A program made the position numbers and the translations under genes. Positions 25,736 to 35,023 of a DNA stretch of 64,000 nucleotides are shown piece after piece. Source of the DNA: Chitinophagaceae bacterium (lineage in GTDB: Bacteria > Bacteroidota > Bacteroidia > Chitinophagales > Chitinophagaceae); assembly GCA_947447265.1 (NCBI GenBank), contig CANFKC010000002.1, positions 62,001 through 126,000 of the forward strand. Direction: 5' to 3'. Under the pieces are notes generated by a model. The model searched no databases. It saw only the letters and a list, made by a program, of their open reading frames with translations, and was not told the origin of the DNA. Every line of letters begins with the position of its first letter. Within the stretch, counting starts at the first letter, position 1.

Positions 25736-26953
25736 ATGGGTATTAAGGTTAAAATAGTTAATGATCCGGTTTACGGTTTTATACGTTTCCCGGAGCCTGA
25801 AATAATAAAAGTTATCGATCACCCGTGGTTTCAGCGGTTGAGGAATATAAAGCAAATGGGTATGGCGCAGCTCGTATACCCGGGCGCTGTGCATACAAGG
25901 CTGCATCATTCGCTGGGCGCCTGCCACCTTATGGGCAAGGCGCTCGATGAACTGGGTGCAAAAGGCATTGTTACTGATAAAGATGAGTGCACCGCAGCAC
26001 GACTGGCCGCGCTGCTGCACGATATTGGCCATGGCCCTTTTTCCCATTCATTAGAAAATACGATCGTGGGCGTTTCCCACGAAACCCTGAGTAAGATAAT
26101 TATGCAGCGCATGAACGATGAGTTCGGCGGTTTGCTCACCAAGGCTATCCAGATATTCGATCATTCTTATCCTCGTAAATACCTCCACCAGTTGGTAAGC
26201 AGCCAGCTGGATGTGGACCGCATGGATTACCTGAACCGCGATAGTTTTTTCACAGGCGTATCAGAAGGCGTTATTGGCTATGACCGCATTTTGCAGATGC
26301 TCACAGTAAGGGATAATGAACTGATGGTAGAAGAGAAAGGTGTGCATTCGGTTGAAAAATTCATTATTGCGAGGAGGCTGATGTATTGGCAGGTTTACCT
26401 GCATAAAACCGTGTTGAGTGCCGAAATGTTACTCATCAATATACTGAAACGTGCAAAAGAATTGGCGGTAGAAGGGAGTGACCTTTTCGCAACGCCTGTT
26501 TTTAAACATTTTCTATATAACGATATCACCGAAGCCGACTTCCGTAACGACCCGCAGCACATTGAAAAATATTGCCAGCTGGATGATACTGATGTAATGG
26601 CATCCATAAAAGTATGGCAGTCGCATGAAGATAAAACCTTATCCCGCCTATGCAAAATGCTAATATTACGCAATCTGTATAAAATTAACTTTTATTCTGA
26701 ATCTTTGGCAAGCATATTGTGGGATAAAATGGAGCAAGCGAAAACAGGATTTGGTATAGAGGAAAAATATATGCATTACTTCGTTTTTCAGGGTGTGGCT
26801 AGCAACAGCACCTACAACATTGACGACGAATTGATAAAAATAGAAACCAAAAGCGGGCAGGTAAAGAATATTACGGAAATTGACGATTCATTGGTTAATC
26901 AAACTCTTGCTCGTGCCGTACATAAAAACTACATTTGCTACATACAATCCTGA
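25736..26953 (+). CDS. HD-domain phosphohydrolase (dNTPase-like, YwfO family)
   Basis: 405 residues. The HD metal site is clear: His in TRLHHSLGACHLM, the HD pair in AALLHDIGHGPFSHSLE, and a later Asp in SSQLDVDRMDYLNRDSF. This arrangement is that of dGTP triphosphohydrolase-like enzymes (Pfam HD family, YwfO group), which hydrolyse dNTPs or related nucleotides in the cytoplasm. The gene sits 59 bp before lpxD on the same strand and may be co-transcribed with the lipid A genes, though the link in function is not obvious. Confidence 0.9.
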   Translation: MGIKVKIVNDPVYGFIRFPEPEIIKVIDHPWFQRLRNIKQMGMAQLVYPGAVHTRLHHSLGACHLMGKALDELGAKGIVTDKDECTAARLAALLHDIGHGPFSHSLENTIVGVSHETLSKIIMQRMNDEFGGLLTKAIQIFDHSYPRKYLHQLVSSQLDVDRMDYLNRDSFFTGVSEGVIGYDRILQMLTVRDNELMVEEKGVHSVEKFIIARRLMYWQVYLHKTVLSAEMLLINILKRAKELAVEGSDLFATPVFKHFLYNDITEADFRNDPQHIEKYCQLDDTDVMASIKVWQSHEDKTLSRLCKMLILRNLYKINFYSESLASILWDKMEQAKTGFGIEEKYMHYFVFQGVASNSTYNIDDELIKIETKSGQVKNITEIDDSLVNQTLARAVHKNYICYIQS

Positions 26954-27012
26954 GAATACAACCTTTGCTTTATTTTAAAACGGGTGTCAATAACAACTGA
27001 AAAAAGAATAAT

Positions 27013-28086
27013 ATGCAGTTTACAGCACAGCAGATAGCTACCCTATTGCAAGGAAAATTGGAGGGAGACCCAACAGCGAGTGTTAGCGATGTAGCTAAAA
27101 TTGAAGAGGCTGTTAAGGGTTCGTTGAGTTTTATTGCCAACCCGAAGTATGAAGATTACCTGTACTCCTCCCAGGCTTCCATAATAATAGTGAATGAATC
27201 GCTGGAGATTGTAAAGCCCATAACTGCTACTTTAATAAGGGTAAAAGACGCTTATGTAAGTTTTGCCCTGCTGCTTGAAAAATATAGTGAGATCATTTCC
27301 GGAGGTACTAAAACCGGCATAGAACAACCATCATTTATTGCGGGTAGTGCAAAAATTGGCGCCGACGTATACATTGGTGCATTTGCGTATGTAGGTGAAA
27401 ATGCGGTGGTTGGCGATGGTGTTAAAATATATCCCGGTAGCTATATCGGAAATAACGTAGTTTTAGGCAATAATACCAAGATATATTCGGGCGTTCGCAT
27501 CTATGATGAGTGCCGTCTCGGTAATAATGTTATTATACATTCGGGTACTGTTGTAGGCGGCGATGGCTTTGGTTTCGCTCCGCTAAAAGATGGTAGCTAC
27601 AAGAAAATAGCGCAGATAGGGAATGTGATAATTGAAGATGATGTAGAAATAGGTGCCAACACAACTATTGACAGGGCAACCATGGGTTCCACAATTATCC
27701 GCAAAGGGGTGAAGCTGGATAACCTGATACAGGTGGCCCACAATGTGGAAATAGGGGAGCATACCGTTATTGCCGCACAAACCGGTATATCGGGGAGCAC
27801 TAAAGTTGGCAGGTATTGTATGATAGGCGGCCAGGTGGGCATGGTAGGCCATATTGAAATAGCGGACCATACGCACATAAATGCGCAGAGCGGGCTTTCA
27901 AAATCTGTGAGCAGTAGCAATACAGTTTTAAACGGCAGCCCGGCATTCGATTATAAAAGTTCATTAAAAAGTCAGGCAATTTTCAGAAATTTGCCTGAAA
28001 TGCAACAACGCCTTCAACGGCTGGAAGAAACAGTGCAGGAATTAACCGCTTTATTAAGTACGCAAAATCTGGAATATAAAAAGTGA
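27013..28086 (+). CDS. lpxD: UDP-3-O-acylglucosamine N-acyltransferase
   Basis: 357 residues, as expected for LpxD. The N-terminal ~100 residues are the uridine-binding domain; residues ~105-310 are a left-handed beta-helix of hexapeptide repeats (e.g. IGADVYIGAFAYVGENAVVGDG) with the catalytic His in LIQVAHNVEIGEHT. The C-terminal helix (EMQQRLQRLEETVQEL) supports trimer formation. It adds the second acyl chain to the glucosamine during lipid A synthesis. Its stop overlaps the GTG start of lpxC/fabZ by 4 nt, so translation is coupled. Confidence 0.97.
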   Translation: MQFTAQQIATLLQGKLEGDPTASVSDVAKIEEAVKGSLSFIANPKYEDYLYSSQASIIIVNESLEIVKPITATLIRVKDAYVSFALLLEKYSEIISGGTKTGIEQPSFIAGSAKIGADVYIGAFAYVGENAVVGDGVKIYPGSYIGNNVVLGNNTKIYSGVRIYDECRLGNNVIIHSGTVVGGDGFGFAPLKDGSYKKIAQIGNVIIEDDVEIGANTTIDRATMGSTIIRKGVKLDNLIQVAHNVEIGEHTVIAAQTGISGSTKVGRYCMIGGQVGMVGHIEIADHTHINAQSGLSKSVSSSNTVLNGSPAFDYKSSLKSQAIFRNLPEMQQRLQRLEETVQELTALLSTQNLEYKK

Positions 28087-29549
28087 GTGAAGATATTTCG
28101 TTAAAAACAGACAGCAGGAAGAAAGCCGATTCTTTGCACAAAGCTAATAGTGTAGAAAATCAAAACACCCTTAACGGGGCTGTTACCCTGCATGGTGTTG
28201 GTTTACATACCGGCGCTGAAGTAACCATGACCATTAAGGCGGCTAATCCCGGCTTTGGTATCCGTTTTCAAAGGGTCGACCTACCGGAAAAACCAATTGT
28301 GAAGGCGGATGTTGATTTTGTTGTAGATACATCGCGTGGCACAACAATTGAACACAATGGCGCAAGGGTAAGTACTATTGAGCATACTATGGCCGCCCTT
28401 GTGGGTATGGGCATTGATAATGCACTTATAGAACTTGATGGACCTGAAGTGCCGATACTGGATGGCAGTTCCCGTGAGTTTATTGAAGCTATTGATAGTG
28501 TTGGTGTTTTAGAACAAGACGCCCGCCGAATGGTATATTCTATCGATACCAATATTCATTACTACGATCCGGTTAAGAATGTGGACATGCTGGCTGTACC
28601 TTCAGCCAACTACCAGATAACTACCCTTATCGATTTTAATTCGCCGGTACTGGGCACACAGCATGCTGCAATGAAGCATCTTTCGGAGTTCCGCTCTGAA
28701 ATAGGCCCTTGCCGCACCTTCTGCTTTTTACATGAGTTAGAATATCTTCTGGATCATAACCTTATTAAGGGCGGAGACCTCAACAATGCTATTATTGTTG
28801 TTGATAAAGTAGTGAGCCAGGAAGAATTGAATCGCCTTGCTCATGTGTTCAACAAGCAAAAAATAGAAGTGAAGCAGGAAGGCATATTGAATAATGTGCA
28901 ATTGCATTTTACCAATGAACCTGCCCGCCATAAACTCCTTGATGTGGTAGGCGATCTCGCCCTGGTAGGCCATTCTATTAAGGCGCACATTATTGCCAGC
29001 AGGCCCGGCCATGCGAGCAATGTGGAATTTGCCAAAAAAATAAAGCAGTATATTAAGAAGAATAAACACCTTTCTGACATACCGCATTACGACCCTAACC
29101 AGGCCGCTATATACGATATAACGCAGATTGAAAGGGCGCTGCCGCATAAATATCCGTTCTTACTGGTTGATAAAATAATTGAGCTGAGCGATACCCATGT
29201 TGTAGGTATTAAAAACGTAACGTTCAATGAGCATTTCTTCCAGGGTCACTTCCCGGGCAACCCGGTAATGCCGGGCGTATTGCAGATTGAAGCACTGGCT
29301 CAAACAGGTGGTATATTGGCGCTGAATAACTATTCTGACCCTGAAAATTACGATACCTATTTTCTTAAAATAGATAAAGTAAGGTTCAAGCAAAGGGTAG
29401 TACCGGGTGACACCCTCATCCTGAAACTGGAATTATTAAGCCCTATCCGCAGAGGTATCTGTGAAATGAGAGGCACAGTATACGTTGGTAATAAACTCGC
29501 TACAGAAGCGGAATTAGTAGCTCAAATAGTAAGAAAAGACAAAAAATGA
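28083..29549 (+). CDS. lpxC/fabZ: Bifunctional UDP-3-O-acyl-GlcNAc deacetylase / 3-hydroxyacyl-ACP dehydratase
   Basis: 488 residues joining two enzymes. Residues ~28-325 are LpxC, the zinc deacetylase committing to lipid A synthesis: zinc ligand His in STIEHTMAAL, and the KLLDVVGDLALVGH segment with Asp and His. Residues ~345-488 are FabZ: LPHKYPFLLVDKI, the catalytic His in GHFPGNPVMPGVLQIEAL and the following Glu. FabZ dehydrates 3-hydroxyacyl-ACP, which LpxA and LpxD also use, so the fusion couples two pathways competing for one substrate. The fusion is known in Bacteroidetes. The start is GTG at 28083, overlapping lpxD by 4 nt; the stop overlaps the lpxA ATG by 4 nt. The first ~25 residues are charged and variable. 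Confidence 0.97.
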   Translation: MSEDISLKTDSRKKADSLHKANSVENQNTLNGAVTLHGVGLHTGAEVTMTIKAANPGFGIRFQRVDLPEKPIVKADVDFVVDTSRGTTIEHNGARVSTIEHTMAALVGMGIDNALIELDGPEVPILDGSSREFIEAIDSVGVLEQDARRMVYSIDTNIHYYDPVKNVDMLAVPSANYQITTLIDFNSPVLGTQHAAMKHLSEFRSEIGPCRTFCFLHELEYLLDHNLIKGGDLNNAIIVVDKVVSQEELNRLAHVFNKQKIEVKQEGILNNVQLHFTNEPARHKLLDVVGDLALVGHSIKAHIIASRPGHASNVEFAKKIKQYIKKNKHLSDIPHYDPNQAAIYDITQIERALPHKYPFLLVDKIIELSDTHVVGIKNVTFNEHFFQGHFPGNPVMPGVLQIEALAQTGGILALNNYSDPENYDTYFLKIDKVRFKQRVVPGDTLILKLELLSPIRRGICEMRGTVYVGNKLATEAELVAQIVRKDKK

Positions 29550-30346
29550 TCCACCCATTAACGTATGTGCATCCGGATGCTAAAATAGCGCCCAATGTAA
29601 AAATTGATCCTTTTACGACCATTCATAAAAACGTGGAAATAGGGGAGGGCACCTGGATAGGTTCTAATGTTACCATAATGGAGGGTGCCCGCATCGGCAA
29701 AAACGTGCGCATCTTTCCGAGTTCGGTCATTTCGGCTATTCCGCAAGATCTGAAGTATAAAGGCGAAGATACCATTACCATAATTGGCGATAATACTACC
29801 ATTCGCGAATGTGTGACCATTAACCGTGGCACATCTGACCGTAACGCAACCAAAATAGGCAACAACTGCCTTATAATGGCTTACACCCATATTGCGCATG
29901 ATTGCGAGGTGGGTAATAACTGCATTTTTTCAAACAATACTACGCTGGCAGGTCATATAATTGTGGGCGACTGCGTGGTGCTTGCAGGGCTTACCGCAGT
30001 GCAGCAGTTTGTTCGTATTGGTTCTCACGCATTTGTTACCGGTGGTTCGTTGGTACGTAAAGATATTCCGCCTTATGTGAAGGCTGCACGTGAGCCGCTT
30101 TCCTATGTAGGCGTTAACTCTGTAGGGCTGAAGAGAAGAGGATATTCCATAGAGCAGATCAATCATATACTCGATATTTATCGTATTTTATTTGTACGTG
30201 GCTATAACGTTTCAAAAGCGCTCAGCATTATTGAAACCGAAATACCGGTATCCGATGAGCGCGATGAGATCATTTCATTTGTCCGCGACACAGGTCGCGG
30301 TATTATGAAGGGCTATATCAGGCGCCACAACGAAGATGTGGCGTAG
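29546..30346 (+). CDS. lpxA: UDP-N-acetylglucosamine O-acyltransferase
   Basis: 266 residues, the usual LpxA length. Left-handed beta-helix hexapeptide repeats from residue ~5 to ~190 are followed by a helical C-terminus (LKRRGYSIEQINHILDIYR). The catalytic His lies in MAYTHIAHDCEVGNN. It attaches the first 3-hydroxyacyl chain to UDP-GlcNAc. It is the third gene of the lpxD-lpxC/fabZ-lpxA operon, joined by ATGA overlap. Confidence 0.97.
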   Translation: MIHPLTYVHPDAKIAPNVKIDPFTTIHKNVEIGEGTWIGSNVTIMEGARIGKNVRIFPSSVISAIPQDLKYKGEDTITIIGDNTTIRECVTINRGTSDRNATKIGNNCLIMAYTHIAHDCEVGNNCIFSNNTTLAGHIIVGDCVVLAGLTAVQQFVRIGSHAFVTGGSLVRKDIPPYVKAAREPLSYVGVNSVGLKRRGYSIEQINHILDIYRILFVRGYNVSKALSIIETEIPVSDERDEIISFVRDTGRGIMKGYIRRHNEDVA

Positions 30347-30380
30347 GTAGCTGTTAGAAGCGGTAGCAAAACCTGAAAAT

Positions 30381-30644
30381 ATGAATGCAGAAAAAGAAGC
30401 TGGTTCGGGAATCCCTGAATGCAAAATTGAATTTGTAAAGGGAGATTTTCAGAGTCTTGTAAATGGACCTGCGAAGTCGGTGGAATGCGCTATTGCCAAA
30501 GGAGAGTTTATTTATATCAATGGTGTACCTGCTATATCAGGAGATAGCTCGGTAGATATTTCAGGAATGGAGGAAATTATTACCAGAAATAAGGTGGATG
30601 CAATAAAACTCAGAAAAGAAGGATGGCAGCGTAATATGTGGTAG
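30381..30644 (+). CDS. Small hypothetical protein
   Basis: 87 residues, not recognised. The sequence is soluble-looking, with a segment GEFIYINGVPAISGDSSVDISGMEEII and a basic end. It starts 34 bp after lpxA on the same strand and may ride on that operon. Codon use looks normal. It could be real or a fast-evolving remnant. Confidence 0.5.
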   Translation: MNAEKEAGSGIPECKIEFVKGDFQSLVNGPAKSVECAIAKGEFIYINGVPAISGDSSVDISGMEEIITRNKVDAIKLRKEGWQRNMW

Positions 30645-30675
30645 GTCTGGAATTGTATCCGGTTCTGCGCGTTAA

Positions 30676-30765
30676 AACGACTTACAGCTTTCGACTTGCA
30701 TTATGCAACTTACGACTTATAACTTACGACTTACGACTCATCAAATACGACTTACGACTTAGCTA
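30676..30765. repeat. TTACGACTTA short-word repeats
   Basis: Imperfect tandem ACTTACGACTT/ATAACTTACGACTT words fill the spacer and run directly up to the start of the glycosyltransferase gene. Similar words lie at 8.67 and 50.1 kb. Confidence 0.75.
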
Positions 30766-31599
30766 ATGTTCTCCATCATCATACCAACCTGGAATAATTT
30801 ACCTTTCGTAAAGCTTTGCGTAGATAGCATTCGGAAGAATTCAGCCTATGAGCACCAGGTGGTACTGCATATTAATGATGGCAGCGACGGCACGCTGGAA
30901 TGGGCTAAAAAGGAAAAGCTTGATTTTACCCACACTGCTCAAAATGAAGGTATCTGCATTACGGTAAACATGGCTGCAGGTATTGCCGAGCACGACTACA
31001 TTATGTACATGAACGACGATATGTATGTTTGCCCGGACTGGGATAAACACATCGCCGATGAAATAAAGAATGCAGGCACGGATAACTTTATGTTTTCGGC
31101 TACCATGATAGAGCCAGCCATGCACGGCAACCCATGCGTTATTGTGCAGAACTATGGCAGCACTATTGAAACATTTAATGAAAAAGCGCTGCTTGCGGAA
31201 TGTAATACATTTGAAAAGGCTGATTGGTCGGGGTCTACGTGGCCACCAACAATAGTGCACAAAAAATACTGGCACATTACCGGTGGCTATAGCATTGAGC
31301 TGAGCCCGGGTGTAAGCAGCGATGATGATTTTGCTATGAAAATGTGGTTTGCCGGTTGCCGTATGTTTAAGGGCATTGGCAAGAGCAGGGTTTACCATTT
31401 TCAGTCGAAGTCGACACTGCGCATAAAAAAGAACAACGGCCGTAAACAATTCCTCATGAAGTGGGGCATTAACCAGAGTACCTTCAATAAATACTATACC
31501 AGGAGGGGCCAGGCTTATACCGGCCCGCAGCAGGAGCCTGCTGAAGCAACCATGCGAACCGAACGTTTCAGGGCATGGTTGAAGCGGAAAATTGTTTAA
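30766..31599 (+). CDS. Family 2 glycosyltransferase
   Basis: 277 residues with the GT-A fold. The start IIIPTWNNLPFVKLCVDSIRK and the metal-binding MNDDMYVCPDWD (Asp-Asp for the nucleotide-sugar/metal site) place it in GT2. The rest of the catalytic domain includes PGVSSDDDFAMKMWFAGCRMF. It lacks transmembrane segments, so it acts at the cytoplasmic face of the membrane. The sugar donor is unknown. Proximity to the lipid A operon hints at a role in lipopolysaccharide, which is inference. Confidence 0.9.
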   Translation: MFSIIIPTWNNLPFVKLCVDSIRKNSAYEHQVVLHINDGSDGTLEWAKKEKLDFTHTAQNEGICITVNMAAGIAEHDYIMYMNDDMYVCPDWDKHIADEIKNAGTDNFMFSATMIEPAMHGNPCVIVQNYGSTIETFNEKALLAECNTFEKADWSGSTWPPTIVHKKYWHITGGYSIELSPGVSSDDDFAMKMWFAGCRMFKGIGKSRVYHFQSKSTLRIKKNNGRKQFLMKWGINQSTFNKYYTRRGQAYTGPQQEPAEATMRTERFRAWLKRKIV

Positions 31600-31634
31600 T
31601 TTTGGCGCCGCTCACGGCTGGCAAAATAGATATT

Positions 31635-32147
31635 ATGAACAGTTTTACGGAAAAACAGAAATTCACACAATGGTGGTTATGGTTAATACTTGCGGGTGCG
31701 GTAGTTATCCCGATAGGTATTGTTATAGTCACCAACAAGTATAACATTTCCCAAACTGTGCTTGCGGCAATAATTTCCGGCGCTGCGCTTCCCGCATCCG
31801 TAATGGTATTGTTCAGATCTTTCCGGCTCGATACCAAATATGACGAATTGGGTGTTTCCTATCGCTTCTTCCCGTTGCAGGTAAAAATGAAAAATATTCC
31901 CTGGGCTGATGTTTCAAAAGCTTATGTAAGGCAGTATAAGCCACTGGTAGAGTATGGCGGCTGGGGTATAAGGCACAGCCTGGGCAACAAGGGTAAAGCC
32001 TACAATATTTCCGGTAACATGGGGCTCCAGCTGGAACTGAAAGATGGTAAAGGCATCTTATTCGGCACCCAGCAGCCCGACCAGATTAAAGCCACTCTGG
32101 TAGAGCTGGTCCGCGAACGCAAACTGGATAAGGCGGTGATAAATTAA
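31635..32147 (+). CDS. Small membrane protein with PH-like C-terminus, unknown function
   Basis: 170 residues from the ATG at 31635; an upstream in-frame ATG at 31575 would overlap the glycosyltransferase end and adds 20 unlikely residues. Two transmembrane helices lie at ~13-35 and ~42-62, followed by a soluble domain (YRFFPLQVKMKNIPWADVSKAYVRQYKPL) that resembles bacterial PH-like membrane proteins. No catalytic motif is seen. The function is unknown. Confidence 0.7.
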   Translation: MNSFTEKQKFTQWWLWLILAGAVVIPIGIVIVTNKYNISQTVLAAIISGAALPASVMVLFRSFRLDTKYDELGVSYRFFPLQVKMKNIPWADVSKAYVRQYKPLVEYGGWGIRHSLGNKGKAYNISGNMGLQLELKDGKGILFGTQQPDQIKATLVELVRERKLDKAVIN

Positions 32148-32187
32148 AGGTGAACCATGATTCTTAGGGTTAGACTGATTTACATGA

Positions 32188-33486
32188 TTATTCCTTCAAC
32201 AACCTCACCACAACACTTTCCTGCGTAACAGGGTCTGTTACCTTTACAAAGTACACCCCATTAGCTAACCTCGAGATATCAATAACCGCTTTTTCACCCG
32301 CCGCTCTCCGCTCTCTATCCTCGCTCTTCATAACTTGCCTTCCTACTACATCATAAATCACCAGCTCGCAATCATTTGCACCCTCAATCGTAATTTCATT
32401 ACTCGCCGGGTTAGGATAACATGTCACCCCTCTATGGGAGGGGCCGGGGGAGGCTACTGACACCGGGCTCACATACACCCTCACCGTATCTCTCGTCACA
32501 TGCCCGCATACATCCAGTTCCATAATATAGCTGGTGGTTACCCCAGGCTTTACCATAAAGCCGCCCTTATTGCTATCTATAATAGTGCCGCTCATATTGT
32601 ACCACCTGCATGGCACATAGCCATCATGGTTGCCTATCCAGGCACTATCGCTCATTTCTGTACTTATTGAAGTGTCCCGGCCAGCATTGGCTACAGCGTC
32701 AATGGCTATTACGCTGACGTCGTCTATGAGGTATAAACCATAAACTAGATCGCCACCGCCAGTAGTGTTCAACAAGGTTGGTATGCTTATCGGTATTGCA
32801 TTCGTGTGTGCATTATCAAAAAAATTGGCGATAGTTATGAATCGCTCATTACCCTCAGCTGTAAAACTGCCTTGTATTTTGTGCCAATGAAGAGTATCCG
32901 TGTAAGTAACAGTGTCATAAACTTGTGGCATTACCGGTGTGCTGGTTACAGTACCTTGTCTTGGCCATTGAACAGTATCAATAGTGCCATCGTCAAGGTA
33001 AGCACCAATATTATTTGCCGCATAGGCTGTGGCCTGATTTAGTGATATGTAAAAAGTCACACAATAATATTTTCCATGAATTAAAGTTTGTTTTAGCTTT
33101 CCTTGAGCGTGTTCTCTCTGAAAGAGTGGTCCATACAAAGAAGTATCGTTGTTTCTGTACGTTTGAATTTGCACCATTGCATTACCAGTTCTCGGATAAT
33201 GGGAATAGAAATTGAAATTCAGTGGCAAAGACGCATAAAGATAATACCCGCACGTAGTAAATAAGGAGGGAACATCAGCCGGTACTAAGGACCATGTCGA
33301 ACTCGTATCATAAGCCCATAAAGTGTCAAGGGTATGCCAGTAATTCGCATACATAATTTGCTGCCTGTTGTCCGGACAAGTCCTAATTTCTTCAAAGCTG
33401 CCGTTGTACACTAAATTAATTTGCGCATTCCCTGCAATAGGGAATGCGCAAATAATAATGAACAGTAAAATCGTCTTATTTATCAT
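32188..33486 (-). CDS. Secreted T9SS type A protein, paralogue 2
   Basis: 432 residues: signal peptide 1-22 (ending GNAQ), a jellyroll-like N-terminal domain beginning INLVYNGSFEE that looks like a carbohydrate-binding or OmpA-partner surface domain, an Ig-like part (GRDTSISTEMSDSAWIGN), and a type A sorting domain at ~358-432 (CYPNPASNEITIEGAN ... VVVRLLKE). It follows its paralogue with a 4-nt overlap, so the two are one operon. The linker ahead of the sorting domain (SPGPSHRG) is encoded by a repeat-like stretch at 32427-32453. The DNA over the Ig-like part is almost identical to the paralogue's, pointing to recent duplication or gene conversion. Confidence 0.85.
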   Translation of the reverse strand: MINKTILLFIIICAFPIAGNAQINLVYNGSFEEIRTCPDNRQQIMYANYWHTLDTLWAYDTSSTWSLVPADVPSLFTTCGYYLYASLPLNFNFYSHYPRTGNAMVQIQTYRNNDTSLYGPLFQREHAQGKLKQTLIHGKYYCVTFYISLNQATAYAANNIGAYLDDGTIDTVQWPRQGTVTSTPVMPQVYDTVTYTDTLHWHKIQGSFTAEGNERFITIANFFDNAHTNAIPISIPTLLNTTGGGDLVYGLYLIDDVSVIAIDAVANAGRDTSISTEMSDSAWIGNHDGYVPCRWYNMSGTIIDSNKGGFMVKPGVTTSYIMELDVCGHVTRDTVRVYVSPVSVASPGPSHRGVTCYPNPASNEITIEGANDCELVIYDVVGRQVMKSEDRERRAAGEKAVIDISRLANGVYFVKVTDPVTQESVVVRLLKE

Positions 33487-34769
33487 TCTACGATGAATTT
33501 TAGAGTCTTGCGTTCACCGCTGTTTTTATTTTGTGCCTGCAACGTGTATAACCCACGTTGCAGTTGAGAGACATTAATAACCGCTTTTTCACCCGCCGCT
33601 GTCCGCTCCCGCTCCTCGCTCCTCATAACTTGCCTCCCCACCACATCATAAATCACCACCTCGCAATCATTTGCACCCTCAATCGTAATTTCATCACTCG
33701 CCGGGTTCGGATAAAGCCGGAGACTGCCAATTGCCGACTGCCGACTGCCGACTGAGGAAGGCCCCACATATACCACCACCGTATCTCTGGTCACATGACC
33801 GCATACATCCAGTTCCATAATATAGCTGGTAGTTACCCCAGGTTTTACCATAAAGCCGCCCATATTGCTATCTATAATAGTGCCGCTCATATTGTACCAC
33901 CTGCATGGCACATAACCATCATGGTTGCCTATCCAGGCACTATCGCTCATTTCTGTGCCTATCGAAGTGTCCCGGCCAGCATTGGCTACTGCATCAACAG
34001 CGATTACGCTTACATCGTCTATGAGGTATACTCCGGAATATCCGTCTCCTCCTCCTGCAGGATACATCGGGCAAGGTATGTTCATGGGGATAGTGCTAGT
34101 ATGCGATTTATCGAAAAAATTGGCTATTGTAATAAATTGTTCATTGCCGGTTGCGACAAAACTACCTTGTATTTTATGCCAGTTTAGTGTATCAGTATAA
34201 ATACTTGTGTCGAAAACCTGCGGCGTTACTGGGGTACTTGTTGTCGTTGACTGTCTGGGCCATTGTACAGTATCTATAGTGCCATCATCAAAAAAAGCAC
34301 CAAGGTTATTATGAGCGAAAGCCGTTACCTGATTTAATGAAATATAAAAAGAGACACAATACTGTTGACCAGCTAACAATTTCTTCCGTAACCGGCTTTG
34401 GGCATGTTGCCGCTGGCCAAGCAGGGCAGTGTCTTTATTGTAAGTTAAAATCTGAACCATACTATTGCCCGTATGAGCATTATGGTAGTAGAAATTAAAG
34501 TTTGCTGGGATAGAGCCGTAAAGAGAATCTCCACATGTCGTGAAGAGTGCTGGAATATCGGATGGAACTAACGCAGAGTAAGAGCTTGTGTCATAAGCCC
34601 AAACGGAATCTAGTGAATGCCAGTGATTAGCATACATTATCTGACCACGATCAGTAGGGCATTTTCTTGTGTCTTCAAAGCTGCCATTGTGTACTAAATT
34701 TATTTGCGCATTTCCTAAAATAGGAAATGCGCAAATAATAGTTAACCAAATGATTATTTTATTTATCAT
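33483..34769 (-). CDS. Secreted T9SS type A protein, paralogue 1
   Basis: 428 residues with the same plan as the downstream paralogue: signal peptide (1-22), N-terminal domain starting INLVHNGSFED, Ig-like part, and type A sorting domain (~354-428, LYPNPASDEITIEGAN ... RKTLKFIVE). It is the first gene of the two-gene operon. The linker before the sorting domain (VGSRQSAIGS) is translated from tandem GACTGCC-type repeats at 33722-33755. Substrate or ligand is unknown; the N-terminal domain type is common among secreted Bacteroidetes proteins, sometimes next to OmpA domains. Confidence 0.85.
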   Translation of the reverse strand: MINKIIIWLTIICAFPILGNAQINLVHNGSFEDTRKCPTDRGQIMYANHWHSLDSVWAYDTSSYSALVPSDIPALFTTCGDSLYGSIPANFNFYYHNAHTGNSMVQILTYNKDTALLGQRQHAQSRLRKKLLAGQQYCVSFYISLNQVTAFAHNNLGAFFDDGTIDTVQWPRQSTTTSTPVTPQVFDTSIYTDTLNWHKIQGSFVATGNEQFITIANFFDKSHTSTIPMNIPCPMYPAGGGDGYSGVYLIDDVSVIAVDAVANAGRDTSIGTEMSDSAWIGNHDGYVPCRWYNMSGTIIDSNMGGFMVKPGVTTSYIMELDVCGHVTRDTVVVYVGPSSVGSRQSAIGSLRLYPNPASDEITIEGANDCEVVIYDVVGRQVMRSEERERTAAGEKAVINVSQLQRGLYTLQAQNKNSGERKTLKFIVE

Positions 34770-34900
34770 TCCGGGTATACCGATTTATGAGTTCGGACAA
34801 TGTATGTAATTTCTTGACTGTAAGTTAAGAAAATTAATCTGATATACAATGTGTTATTTAGATGCCGATGAAGAAAGGAGACGGAAGGCTTCGCTAACCC

Positions 34901-35023
34901 CAATGTCATTAAGTTAAATGTATTCTTACATTTTTGGTTGCGCCTTAGAAACCTTGAATAATCTGTAGATTGCGTCTTTGCGACTTTGCGCGAAACTATT
35001 TTTTCCATAACTCAATGACATTG
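34901..35023. mobile_element. MITE-like element with 16-bp terminal inverted repeats
   Basis: CAATGTCATTAAGTTA (34901-34916) and TAACTCAATGACATTG (35008-35023) are inverted copies with 15 of 16 matches. They bracket a degenerate copy of the GGTTGCGCC...TTGCGTCTTTGCG repeat also found at 13.4 and 36.9 kb. There is no coding capacity. Confidence 0.55.

Noticed and set aside
26072-26085. parS-like sequence GTTTCCCACGAAAC
   Set aside because: The arms match parS but the central ACGT is replaced, it lies in the coding region of the HD hydrolase and is a single copy far from parAB.
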